A program made the position numbers and the translations under genes. From positions 1 through 13,777 of the forward strand of contig JAGXHH010000049.1 in assembly GCA_024636355.1 (NCBI GenBank): a stretch of 13,777 nucleotides of DNA, written 5' to 3'. The notes beneath the pieces were generated by a model. It ran no database searches and had not been told where the DNA came from. It was given only the letters and a program-made list of their open reading frames with translations. This DNA comes from Desulfobacteraceae bacterium. GTDB lineage: Bacteria; Desulfobacterota; Desulfobacteria; Desulfobacterales; Desulfosalsimonadaceae. Shown here piece by piece: positions 1 to 7,801 of the stretch; positions within the stretch are counted from its first letter, which is position 1, and each line of letters begins with the position of its first letter.

Positions 1-1
1 C

Positions 2-397
2 GAAGCCGAAGCACTGAAAATGCCGGCGGAATTTCCCCTGGTTTTAAATGCCGGGCGGCATACGAAATACAATGCCAACTCCCTGATGCGCAACCCGGAA
101 TGGAACCGGGGCAAACGGGCCTGTACCGTGGCCGTCAACCCGGCAGACGCCGAAGCGCTCGGGTTGGCCGACATGCAACAGGTACGGGTGACCACTGCGG
201 CCGGCAGCCAGTCGGGCGAACTCCAGGTAAGCGACCGGGTGCGTCCGGGAACGGTACTGATCCCCCACGGATTCGGCCTGATCTACGGGGATACGGTCTA
301 TGGTTTTAATGTCAATTATCTCACGAAAACAACCCATCGCGACCCTATGGGCACCCCGCTGCACCGGTTTGTACCGTGCCGGGTGGAGGCGGAATAA
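2..397 (+). CDS. Molybdopterin (bis-MGD) oxidoreductase, C-terminal fragment
   Basis: This is the 3' end of a gene that begins before the window; the frame is open from base 2 to the TAA at 395-397 (131 residues seen). The residues form the C-terminal molydopterin dinucleotide-binding barrel of the DMSO-reductase/formate-dehydrogenase superfamily: an opening LVLNAGRHTKYNANSL stretch, the 'VNPADAEALGL' turn that precedes a 'VRVTT' strand, then 'RVRPGTVLIPHGFG' and a closing 'THRDPMGTPLHRFVPCRVE'. In the family this domain closes over the two pterin cofactors. The catalytic Mo ligand, the N-terminal [4Fe-4S] site and any Tat signal are outside the window, so substrate and electron partner cannot be read; I do not claim formate or nitrate specificity. 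An ATG at 20-22 is internal, not a start. The next gene starts 76 bases downstream, so it may or may not share a transcript. Confidence 0.85.
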   Translation, partial: EAEALKMPAEFPLVLNAGRHTKYNANSLMRNPEWNRGKRACTVAVNPADAEALGLADMQQVRVTTAAGSQSGELQVSDRVRPGTVLIPHGFGLIYGDTVYGFNVNYLTKTTHRDPMGTPLHRFVPCRVEAE

Positions 398-463
398 ATT
401 TTTCTTGAGTCGCTTAACCGATTTCCTGTAGCGTATATTTTATCCTTTGAACCCCAAACACAT

Positions 464-468
464 GGGAG
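464..468 (+). promoter_or_regulatory. Ribosome binding site choosing the start at 474
   Basis: GGGAG lies five bases before ATG 474. The frame is also open from TTG 447 and ATG 462, but neither has a purine-rich site, and family members begin with the MKDPLFE-like sequence. The same 76-base spacer holds an AT-rich TATATT at 434-439, but no convincing -35 partner, so I do not call a promoter. Confidence 0.6.
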
Positions 469-473
469 ATACC

Positions 474-2477
474 ATGAAAGACCCGTTGTTCGAATCGATC
501 GTGATCAATAATTTGCCGGTAAAGAACCGGATCTACCTGCCGGCCATGCACCTGGGAATGGCCAAAGATTTCGAAGTCACCGACCAGATTGTCGCGTTTT
601 ATGCAGAACGCGCCAGAGGCGGCGCTGGGATGATCACCGTCGGCTATGCCACTGTCGACGAGTTTTCCGGAAACAGTCTGAACATCGGGGCCCACAAGGA
701 CGAGTTCATCCCGGGCCTTACCCGGCTCGCCGAAGCCATCAAATCAAACGGCGCCCGAAGCGGCGTGCAGCTCAACCATGCCGGCCGGTACAATTTCTCT
801 TTCTTTCTCGACGGCAAGCAGCCGGTGGCACCGTCTGCCATTGCATCGCGCATGACCCGGGAAACGCCCCGTGCACTTGAAATCGATGAAATCAAACAGG
901 TCATCGACAGCTTTGCCCAAGCGGCCGTGCGGGTAAAAAAGGCCGGATTTGACGTCGTCGAGGTCCTCCAGGGCACCGGCTACCTGATCAGCGAGTTTCT
1001 TTCGCCGCTGACCAACCAGCGCGAAGACGGATACGGCGGCAGTTTCGAAAACCGGATCCGCTTCGGCATCGAGGTCATGCAGGCCATCCGCCGGGCGGTC
1101 GGCGACGACTACCCGCTCATCGTCCGGATGAACGGCAACGATTTCATGCCCGACGGCCAGGGCCGAGACGAGTTGCGCGAGTACGCCCGGGCGCTGGTCG
1201 AAAATGCCGGCGTCGATGCCCTGTGCATCAATGTGGGGTGGCACGAAGCCCGGGTGCCGCAGATCACCACGGCCGTACCCCGCGGGGCGTTTGCCTATCT
1301 TTCCCGGGGAATCCGGGATGTGGTCGATGTGCCGGTCATTGCCAGCCACCGGATAAATGATCCGGAAACGGCACGGGAGCTTATTGCCGACGGCATGTGC
1401 GACATGGTGGCCATGGGGCGCAGCCTGATTGCCGACCCGTACCTGCCGGAAAAAGCCGCAACCGGCAGGGAAAACGAAATCGTCCACTGCGTGGCCTGCG
1501 CCCAGGGGTGTTTTGACAAGCTCTTCAAACTCCAGCCGATTGAATGCCTCTGCAACCCGATGGCCGGCCATGAACACGAACGGCATATCGAAAAAAGCGA
1601 CGCGCCGAAAAAAGTGATGGTCATCGGCGGCGGAGCCGCCGGAATGAATGCCGCCATTGCCGCAGCAGACCGCGGCCACAGTGTCAGCCTGTACGAGAAA
1701 AACGATTACCTGGGCGGCCAGCTCTACCTTGCCGCCGCCCCCCCGGGCCGCGCCGAATTTGCCGAGTTGGCCCGGGACCTCGAACAGCAGGTGATCTGCC
1801 GCGACATCGCCCTGCATTTCAACCAGGTCGTCGATGCCGATGTCATCGCCCGGGAAAAGCCGGACCACGTCATCGTCGCCACCGGGGCGATTCCGCTGAC
1901 CCCGCCGATTCCCGGCATGGGCCTGCCCCACGTGGTGCAGTCCTGGGATGTGCTGGCCCACAAGGTCTATACCGGCAAAAACGTGGTGGTGATCGGCGGC
2001 GGGGCCGTCGGTGTGGAAACCGCCCTGTTCCTGGCGGAAAAGGGAACCGTTTCCGGCGACACGCTGAAGTTTCTCATGGTCAATAAAGCCGAGTCGCCTG
2101 AAACGCTCTATGAACTCGCCATCCGGGGCACAAAGAAGGTCACCCTGATCGAGATGATCGACAAAATCGGCAAGGATTTCGGCAAAACCACCCGCTGGGG
2201 CATGCTCCAGGACGTCACCCGGTTCGGCATCGAGACCCAGACCGCCACCAGGGCGCTGGAAATCACCGAATCGGCCATCCGGGTGGAAACCGGTAACGGA
2301 GTCGAAGAAATTCCTGCCGACAACGTGGTCATCGCCGCCGGCGCAAAACCGGACAATGTCCTGGAACAGCTGCTGAAGGACAAGGGGATCGCCTGCACCG
2401 TCGCAGGCGATGCCGGCGCTATCGGCATGGCGTTCGACGCGGTGCACCAGGGGTTTAAGGCGGGGATGGAGATTTAA
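474..2477 (+). CDS. 2,4-dienoyl-CoA reductase / NADH:flavin oxidoreductase (OYE) family flavoenzyme
   Basis: A 667-residue three-cofactor reductase matching E. coli FadH (2,4-dienoyl-CoA reductase) in length and order. Residues 1-335 are an old-yellow-enzyme FMN barrel. Tyr170 (in GTGYLISEFLSPLTN) and His257 (in GWHEARVP) align with the FadH proton-donor pair, and PVPRGAF is also kept. The [4Fe-4S] ligands are Cys339, Cys342, Cys346 and Cys358 (CxxCxxxCx11C). Two Rossmann motifs follow: FAD-binding IGGGAAG at 384-390 and NAD(P)H-binding IGGGAVG at 507-513. Between the second motif and its next strand is an insert of roughly 30 residues (about 524-553); FadH also has an insert here. In the family, NAD(P)H reduces FAD, electrons pass through the cluster to FMN, and an enoyl-type C=C bond is reduced in the cytoplasm. 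The substrate here is inferred only; many anaerobes carry several paralogues. It ends one base before the aconitase start, implying co-translation. A run of seven C at 1738-1744 is in frame. Confidence 0.85.
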   Translation: MKDPLFESIVINNLPVKNRIYLPAMHLGMAKDFEVTDQIVAFYAERARGGAGMITVGYATVDEFSGNSLNIGAHKDEFIPGLTRLAEAIKSNGARSGVQLNHAGRYNFSFFLDGKQPVAPSAIASRMTRETPRALEIDEIKQVIDSFAQAAVRVKKAGFDVVEVLQGTGYLISEFLSPLTNQREDGYGGSFENRIRFGIEVMQAIRRAVGDDYPLIVRMNGNDFMPDGQGRDELREYARALVENAGVDALCINVGWHEARVPQITTAVPRGAFAYLSRGIRDVVDVPVIASHRINDPETARELIADGMCDMVAMGRSLIADPYLPEKAATGRENEIVHCVACAQGCFDKLFKLQPIECLCNPMAGHEHERHIEKSDAPKKVMVIGGGAAGMNAAIAAADRGHSVSLYEKNDYLGGQLYLAAAPPGRAEFAELARDLEQQVICRDIALHFNQVVDADVIAREKPDHVIVATGAIPLTPPIPGMGLPHVVQSWDVLAHKVYTGKNVVVIGGGAVGVETALFLAEKGTVSGDTLKFLMVNKAESPETLYELAIRGTKKVTLIEMIDKIGKDFGKTTRWGMLQDVTRFGIETQTATRALEITESAIRVETGNGVEEIPADNVVIAAGAKPDNVLEQLLKDKGIACTVAGDAGAIGMAFDAVHQGFKAGMEI

Positions 2478-2478
2478 G

Positions 2479-4959
2479 ATGATAAATACTTACCTGATGC
2501 ATAAAAAAGAACGCGAAGCCCGGGGGCTTCCCCCGAAGCCCATGACCGCCGGACAGGTTCAGGCAGTAATCGAACAGTTGTCTGCATCCGACGGATACGA
2601 CCTTTCAATGCTCCACGACCTGCTCGCATACCGGGTGCCCGCCGGGGTCGACGAAGCCGCGCGGATCAAGGCCGAATTTCTGACGGAAGTGGCGAACGGG
2701 CGCGTCACCTGCCCGGTCATCACCCCGGATCAGGCCGTGATGCTGCTCGGCACCATGCGGGGCGGGTACAATATCGCTCCGTTGATTCAGCTGCTTGAAA
2801 ACGAGGCGCTCGCCTCCGTGGCGGCCGATGCGCTCGCCCGGACCATCCTGATTTTCGATGCAGTCGACGACGTGTTCGACCTGAGCCGTTCGAATTTGCA
2901 GGCCCGCCGGGTCATTGACGGCTGGGCGGCGGCCGAATGGTTCACCAAGTCGCCCCCTTTGCCCGAATCGATCACGGTGACGGCCTTCAAAGTCGAAGGG
3001 GAAATCAATACCGACGATCTTTCTCCGGCAGGAGAGGCCTGGAGCCGGCCGGACATTCCGCTGCATGCCATGGCCATGCTCGAAAACCGGGTTACGCAGC
3101 CGATTGAGACCATCTCCCGGTTAAAGGAAAAGGGGCATCCCCTCGCCTTTGTGGGCGATGTGGTCGGCACCGGATCATCCCGTAAATCCGCCGTCAATAG
3201 CCTGCTCTGGCACATCGGACAGGATATTGCCCATGTGCCGAACAAGCGGAGCGGCGGTTACGCGATCGGCGGCCAGATTGCCCCGATTTTTTTCAATTCA
3301 TTAGAAGATGCCGGCGCCCTTCCGATCGAATGCGACGTTTCCCGGATCGCCAACGGTGACGTGCTGACCATCTATCCTTATGACGGAAAAATCGTCAACG
3401 CCGATACGGGCGAAACCGTTGCGGAGTTTGCATTGAAAACCAGGGGTTTGCCCGATGAATTCCGCGCGGGCGGCCGCATTCCGCTGATCATCGGCCGGAG
3501 CCTGACCGACACTGTGCGGCAGATGCTCGGCCTGAAACCGTCGGACCTGTTCGTGCGACCGCAGCAGGCGCCGGATTCCGGCAAAGGCTATACCCTGGCC
3601 CAGAAGATGGTTGGCCGGGCCTGCGATCTTCCCGGTGTGCGGCCAGGGGCCTACTGTGAGCCGAAAATCACCACTGTCGGCTCACAGGACACCACCGGTC
3701 CGATGACCCGCGATGAACTGACCGAACTGGCCTGCCTGAAATTCAATGCCGACCTCGTCATGCAGTCGTTCTGTCACACCGCGGCCTACCCGAGAACCGT
3801 CGATGTGGAAATGCAGGACACCCTGCACGATTTCATGAAAGAACGCGGCGGGGTGTCGCTCTATCCCGGCGACGGCATCATCCACCTCTGGCTCAACCGG
3901 ATGCTGATCCCCGATACGGTAGGCACCGGGGGCGATTCGCACACCCGGTTTCCGATCGGCATCAGCTTTCCGGCCGGTTCCGGTCTCATCGCTTTTGCCG
4001 CGGCCATCGGGATCATGCCGCTGGATATGCCCGAATCGGTCCTGGTGAAATTTTCCGGCACCCGCCAGCCGACCATCACCACCCGCGACCTGGTCAATGC
4101 GATCCCCTATGCGGCTATCAACCAGGGGCTGCTTACCGTCGAAAAAGCCGGCAAGAAAAATATTTTTTCCGGACGAATCATGGAAATCGAGGGCTTAGAC
4201 GACCTCAGCATCCAGGAGGCCTACGAGCTGACCAATTCGGCAGCGGAACGCTCGGCTTCGGCCGCCACGATCGCCCTTTCCGAAGCGTCCGTAATCGCCG
4301 GCATTCAACAGAACATCGTTTTGTTGAATGCGATGCTGCTCGACGGCTATGGCGACGATCAGACAATCCGGGATCGGATCGCGGCCCTGGAGGAGTGGCT
4401 GGCCGACCCCGAACTGATGAAACGGGATGCGGATGCGGAATATGCCGCGACAATCGAAGTCAATATGGACGAGGTTACGGAACCGATCCTGGCCTGCCCC
4501 AACGACCCGGACGATGTCCGTCTTTTGTCCGAGGTCGCCGGCACTCCGGTAGACGAAGTCTTCATCGGATCCTGCATGACCGGTATCGACCAGTTCCGGA
4601 ATACCGGAAAACTGCTGGCCGGCAAACGGAACCTCTTCACCCGGCTCTGGCTTGCCCCCGGGACCCGGATGAATGTCCGGACACTGAAAGCGGAAGGGTA
4701 TTACAGCATCTTCGGCCGGGCCCGCGCACGGATCGAAATCCCGGGATGTTCATTGTGCATGGGCAACCAGGCCCGGGTGGCCGACAACGCCACCGTGGTC
4801 TCCACATCCACGCGCAATTTCCCCAACCGGATGGGCAACAATGCGAACGTCTATCTCGGTTCGGCAGAAATCGCCGTCATCACGGCAATGCTGGGCAGAA
4901 TTCCGATGGTCGACGAGTACCGGCAGTTTTACGCCCGGTCATTGGGGCAGGAGGAATGA
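2479..4959 (+). CDS. acnB: Aconitate hydratase B (aconitase / 2-methylisocitrate dehydratase)
   Basis: An 826-residue protein recognisable along its whole length as AcnB. The N-terminal HEAT-like domain (about 1-155) includes 'LGTMRGGYNI'. It is followed by the swivel domain with 'NTDDLSPAGEAWSRPDIPLHA' (split here as NTDDLSPAG and EAWSRPDIPLHA) and the GTGSSRKS substrate-binding loop near 230-237. The catalytic domains carry 'VGSQDTTGPMTRDEL' and 'GTGGDSHTRFPIG'. Cluster ligands are Cys699, Cys757 and Cys760 (in GCSLCMGNQARVAD), matching E. coli Cys710, 769 and 772. It interconverts citrate and isocitrate through cis-aconitate using a labile [4Fe-4S] cluster; many AcnB proteins also hydrate 2-methyl-cis-aconitate. 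The start at ATG 2479 has GGAG at 2468-2471, inside the end of the preceding gene; an ATG at 2497 is a weaker alternative. The C-terminus stops after 'YRQFYARS', a few dozen residues earlier than E. coli AcnB (865 residues), which lacks only the tail. Confidence 0.96.
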   Translation: MINTYLMHKKEREARGLPPKPMTAGQVQAVIEQLSASDGYDLSMLHDLLAYRVPAGVDEAARIKAEFLTEVANGRVTCPVITPDQAVMLLGTMRGGYNIAPLIQLLENEALASVAADALARTILIFDAVDDVFDLSRSNLQARRVIDGWAAAEWFTKSPPLPESITVTAFKVEGEINTDDLSPAGEAWSRPDIPLHAMAMLENRVTQPIETISRLKEKGHPLAFVGDVVGTGSSRKSAVNSLLWHIGQDIAHVPNKRSGGYAIGGQIAPIFFNSLEDAGALPIECDVSRIANGDVLTIYPYDGKIVNADTGETVAEFALKTRGLPDEFRAGGRIPLIIGRSLTDTVRQMLGLKPSDLFVRPQQAPDSGKGYTLAQKMVGRACDLPGVRPGAYCEPKITTVGSQDTTGPMTRDELTELACLKFNADLVMQSFCHTAAYPRTVDVEMQDTLHDFMKERGGVSLYPGDGIIHLWLNRMLIPDTVGTGGDSHTRFPIGISFPAGSGLIAFAAAIGIMPLDMPESVLVKFSGTRQPTITTRDLVNAIPYAAINQGLLTVEKAGKKNIFSGRIMEIEGLDDLSIQEAYELTNSAAERSASAATIALSEASVIAGIQQNIVLLNAMLLDGYGDDQTIRDRIAALEEWLADPELMKRDADAEYAATIEVNMDEVTEPILACPNDPDDVRLLSEVAGTPVDEVFIGSCMTGIDQFRNTGKLLAGKRNLFTRLWLAPGTRMNVRTLKAEGYYSIFGRARARIEIPGCSLCMGNQARVADNATVVSTSTRNFPNRMGNNANVYLGSAEIAVITAMLGRIPMVDEYRQFYARSLGQEE

Positions 4960-5026
4960 GTCATTTGATGATAGTTTCGTAGCAGCAATTCCCGGTGAAA
5001 TGCGTCTGTGATTAACGGGTGACCGC

Positions 5027-5065
5027 GTAGGAGCGGGCCATGCCCGCGAAAATGCATCCGCCTAC
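5027..5065 (+). repeat. GTAG-headed REP-like palindrome
   Basis: GTAGGA is followed by a perfect hairpin, GCGGGC (5033-5038), loop CAT, GCCCGC (5042-5047). The outer GTAGG (5027-5031) can also pair with CCTAC (5061-5065), giving a larger stem. A 5' GTAG head on a GC-rich stem-loop is the signature of REP elements mobilised by RAYT transposases. No RAYT gene is in the window. It lies in the 130-base gap between acnB and the HTH gene; the rest of that gap shows no clear promoter or terminator. Confidence 0.6.
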
Positions 5066-5089
5066 AGAGCCTTTTTGAGGCAAACCAAT

Positions 5090-5299
5090 ATGGCAAAGGC
5101 ACCGGAACATTTTGCGAAAACGGTTAAAGAGGTCCGCCAGCAACTGGGGCTCAGTCAGGAAGAGCTGGCCCACGAACTGGGCGTGAGCTTTTCCACGATC
5201 AACCGCTGGGAAAACAGCAAGACGGTTCCCTTCAAGCTGGCGAGGCGGCAATTTGAAGCTTTTTGTGAGCGGATGAAAGAACAGGGGAAGTTGACCTGA
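5090..5299 (+). CDS. Small XRE-family helix-turn-helix regulator
   Basis: A 69-residue protein made of little more than a Cro/C1-type HTH: 'VRQQLGLSQEELAHELGVS' (residues 13-33) provides the first two helices and turn, and 'FSTINRWENSKTVP' (34-47) the recognition helix. A short helical tail ends in EQGKLT. Such proteins bind operator DNA as dimers. The start at ATG 5090 is preceded by GAGG (5077-5080); a TTG at 5075 is in frame but overlaps that site. Its TGA (5297-5299) shares the A with the ATG of hsdR, so the two genes are translationally linked. By position it is a candidate controller (C-protein-like) of the restriction genes, limiting nuclease before methylation is complete; that role is inferred. 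No operator-like palindrome was certain upstream, apart from the REP-like hairpin. Confidence 0.85.
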   Translation: MAKAPEHFAKTVKEVRQQLGLSQEELAHELGVSFSTINRWENSKTVPFKLARRQFEAFCERMKEQGKLT

Positions 5300-7665
5300 T
5301 GAACAAAAAACAGCTTTCCGAGCGCGATATCTGCACAAAATACATAACGCCCGCCTTGGAGCAGGCGGGCTGGGATGTCACGACCCAGGTCAGGGAGGAA
5401 TACCCTTTGACCCGCGGACGCATCATCGTGCGTGGCAAGCTGCATACCCGAGCCAAGCACAAACGTGCCGATTATGTCCTGTTTTACAAGCCGAATATTC
5501 CCATTGCCATTATTGAAGCCAAGGACAACAACCACACTGTTGGCGATGGCATGCAACAGGCGTTGGGCTATGCCGACATGCTGCAAGTGCCGTTTGTGTT
5601 CAGCTCCAATGGCGATGGCTTTTTGTTTCACAACAATATTGCCTCAGACGGCGTTATCGAGCGTGAACTTGCCCTCCACGAATTCCCCGCTGCGGAAACG
5701 CTGTGGCAATGGTGGGCGCAGCACCGTGGACTGAACGACCAGCAAAATGCACTGGTTACGCAGGATTATTTCAGCGACGGCAGCGATAAAAATCCGCGCT
5801 ATTACCAGCTGCTGGCCATCAACAAGACCATCGAGGCAATCGCTCGGGGCCAGAATCGCATTCTGCTGGTGATGGCCACCGGCACCGGCAAGACCTTTAC
5901 CGCCTTTCAGATCATCTGGCGGTTGTGGAAATCCAAGGAGAAAAAGCGCATCCTGTTTCTTGCTGACCGCAATATTCTGGTCGACCAGACCATGACCAAC
6001 GATTTCAAACCGTTTGGTTCGGCCATGACCAAGATCCAGAAGCGGCAGGCCAACAAGTCCTACGAGATTTATCTTTCCCTCTATCAGGCCGTTACAGGCA
6101 ACGAGGAAGATAAAAACATCTACCGGCAGTTCAGCCCCGACTTTTTCGACCTCATCATTATTGATGAATGTCATCGGGGCAGCGCGGCTGCCGATTCGGC
6201 CTGGCGCGAAATCCTCGAATACTTCAGCTCCGCCACCCAGATCGGTCTTACCGCCACGCCCAAGGAGACTAAAGAAGTCTCCAACATTGACTACTTTGGC
6301 GATCCCGTCTATACCTACAGCCTCCGGCAGGGGATCGACGACGGCTTTCTGGCTCCTTACAAGGTCGTGCGCATCGATCTCGACCGGGATTTGACCGGTT
6401 GGCGGCCTGACAAGGGCATGATCGACAAATACGGCAACGAGATCGAAGATCGCATCTACAACCAGAAGGATTTCGACAAGGCCCTGGTCCTGGAGCAGCG
6501 CACCCGGCTGGTGGCAAAAAAGATCACCGAATTCCTCAGACAGACCAACCGCTTCGACAAGGCAATCGTCTTTTGCGAAAACATCGACCATGCCGAGCGC
6601 ATGCGCCAGGCCCTGGTTAATGAAAACGCCGACCTGGTGGCGCAGAACAGCAAATACGTCATGCGCATCACCGGCGACAACGAAGAAGGCAAAGCAGAGC
6701 TCGACAACTTCATCTTCCCGGAGAGTAAATACCCGGTTATTGCCACCACCTCCAAGCTGATGACCACCGGCATCGATGCCCAGACCTGCAAGCTGATCGT
6801 GCTCGACCAGCGCATCCAGTCCATGACCGAGTTCAAGCAGATCATCGGGCGCGGCACCCGCATAAATGAAGACTATGGCAAGTACTATTTCACCATCATC
6901 GATTTCAAAAGGGCTACCGAGCTGTTTGCCGATCCCGATTTCGACGGTGATCCGGTGCAGATCTACGAACCCAAGGGGGATCAGTCACCGGTGCCGCCCG
7001 ATGTACCCGATGAAGCAGAAGCTGGAGATGGCATCGTCTACCCGGAACCCGGAGAAGACCAGGCGTGGGCCGGTGTTGAGGAAGGCGCCAGCGTTCGCCG
7101 CTACGTCGTGGCCAATGTCAAGGTCAGGGTTGCCGCCGAGCGCGTCCAGTATTTCGACGCCAACGGTAAACTGATCACCGAATCCCTCAAGGATTACACC
7201 CGCAAGGCACTGGCCAGGGAATACGCATCCCTCGACGATTTCCTCCGCCGCTGGAGCCGCACCGAGAAGAAGCAGGCCATCATCGACGAACTCTCCGAAC
7301 AAGGGGTGTTCTTCGATGCCCTCGCCGATGAGATCGGGCGGCAATCCGGCAAAGCATTCGATCCCTTCGATCTGGTTTGCCATGTCGCTTGGGATATGCC
7401 GCCTCTCACCCGAAAGGAGCGGGCAGAACAGGTGAAGAAGCGTAACTACTTCACCCAATACGGAGAGCAGGCCCGCCGCGTGCTGGACGCCCTTCTCGAC
7501 AAATACGCCGATGAAGGCGTGGCCCACATCGAAGAGACGCAGATTCTCACCATTGCCCCCTTTACCAGATTCGGCACCCCGATGGAAATCATCCGCGCCT
7601 TTGGCGGACTGGATCGGTATCGGCAGGCGGTGCATGATCTGGAGGATGCGCTTTATGCCGGATAA
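5299..7665 (+). CDS. hsdR: Type I restriction enzyme, restriction/translocation subunit HsdR (EcoEI-like)
   Basis: A 788-residue HsdR. The N-terminal PD-(D/E)xK nuclease has Asp58 (RADYVLF) and Glu73-x-Lys75 (IIEAKD). The SF2 motor follows: Walker A ATGTGKT (193-199), Walker B/motif II DECH (289-292), motif III TATP (318-321), motif V around TTSKLMTTGID and motif VI QIIGRGTRI (514-522). From about residue 560 there is a Pro/Glu/Asp-rich linker, then an EcoEI-type C-terminal domain ending 'GGLDRYRQAVHDLEDALYAG'. The length (about 790-810 is usual) and C-terminal type point to the IB family. With HsdM and HsdS it pumps unmethylated DNA using ATP and cuts at a distance. All catalytic residues are present, so it should be active. 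The start ATG 5299 overlaps the regulator's stop and has GGGGAAG upstream. Unlike the other genes of the locus, it is followed by a 136-base gap rather than an overlap. Confidence 0.95.
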   Translation: MNKKQLSERDICTKYITPALEQAGWDVTTQVREEYPLTRGRIIVRGKLHTRAKHKRADYVLFYKPNIPIAIIEAKDNNHTVGDGMQQALGYADMLQVPFVFSSNGDGFLFHNNIASDGVIERELALHEFPAAETLWQWWAQHRGLNDQQNALVTQDYFSDGSDKNPRYYQLLAINKTIEAIARGQNRILLVMATGTGKTFTAFQIIWRLWKSKEKKRILFLADRNILVDQTMTNDFKPFGSAMTKIQKRQANKSYEIYLSLYQAVTGNEEDKNIYRQFSPDFFDLIIIDECHRGSAAADSAWREILEYFSSATQIGLTATPKETKEVSNIDYFGDPVYTYSLRQGIDDGFLAPYKVVRIDLDRDLTGWRPDKGMIDKYGNEIEDRIYNQKDFDKALVLEQRTRLVAKKITEFLRQTNRFDKAIVFCENIDHAERMRQALVNENADLVAQNSKYVMRITGDNEEGKAELDNFIFPESKYPVIATTSKLMTTGIDAQTCKLIVLDQRIQSMTEFKQIIGRGTRINEDYGKYYFTIIDFKRATELFADPDFDGDPVQIYEPKGDQSPVPPDVPDEAEAGDGIVYPEPGEDQAWAGVEEGASVRRYVVANVKVRVAAERVQYFDANGKLITESLKDYTRKALAREYASLDDFLRRWSRTEKKQAIIDELSEQGVFFDALADEIGRQSGKAFDPFDLVCHVAWDMPPLTRKERAEQVKKRNYFTQYGEQARRVLDALLDKYADEGVAHIEETQILTIAPFTRFGTPMEIIRAFGGLDRYRQAVHDLEDALYAG

Positions 7666-7675
7666 ACAGGGAATC

Positions 7676-7782
7676 TCACACGAAGGCACGAAGGGATAAA
7701 GAGGAATTGTCCACTTTCAAAGAAGGTCGCAAACGCATCGTCAACGGCAAACAAGACTTCGTGTCTTCGTGCCTTCGTGTGA
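7676..7782 (+). repeat. Inverted array of an 8-base CACGAAGG/CCTTCGTG unit, hsdR-hsdM gap
   Basis: The left arm has two head-to-tail CACGAAGG units (7679-7694). The right arm has three CTTCGTGn units (7757-7780). Bases 7676-7693 and 7765-7782 are perfect 18-base reverse complements separated by 71 bases, so the transcript can form a long hairpin. The right arm ends 19 bases before the hsdM start. The 71-base interior shows nothing recognised; TTG 7707 opens a 30-codon frame to 7799 that I do not regard as a gene. Confidence 0.85.
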
Positions 7783-7801
7783 ACCAAAAAGGAAAATAAC
7801 C

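Noticed and set aside
405..439. Promoter before the flavoenzyme gene (TTGAGT ... TATATT)
   Set aside because: The spacing of about 23 bases is too long, and no other pair fits the consensus.
744..2447. Long open frame on the minus strand (567 codons)
   Set aside because: It lies opposite a clearly conserved flavoenzyme; its translation is Gly/His/Asp-rich with no domain. It reflects GC-rich codon bias on the coding strand.
4395..4982. 195-codon + strand frame inside acnB
   Set aside because: It overlaps the conserved C-terminal aconitase domain in another frame and is Arg/Gly/Pro-rich without motifs.
7707..7799. 30-codon frame in the hsdR-hsdM gap
   Set aside because: The TTG start has a site too close (GAGG two bases away), and most of it is repeat arm. 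Its FVSSCLRVN resembles the HsdS N-terminus only because both are translations of the same repeat.
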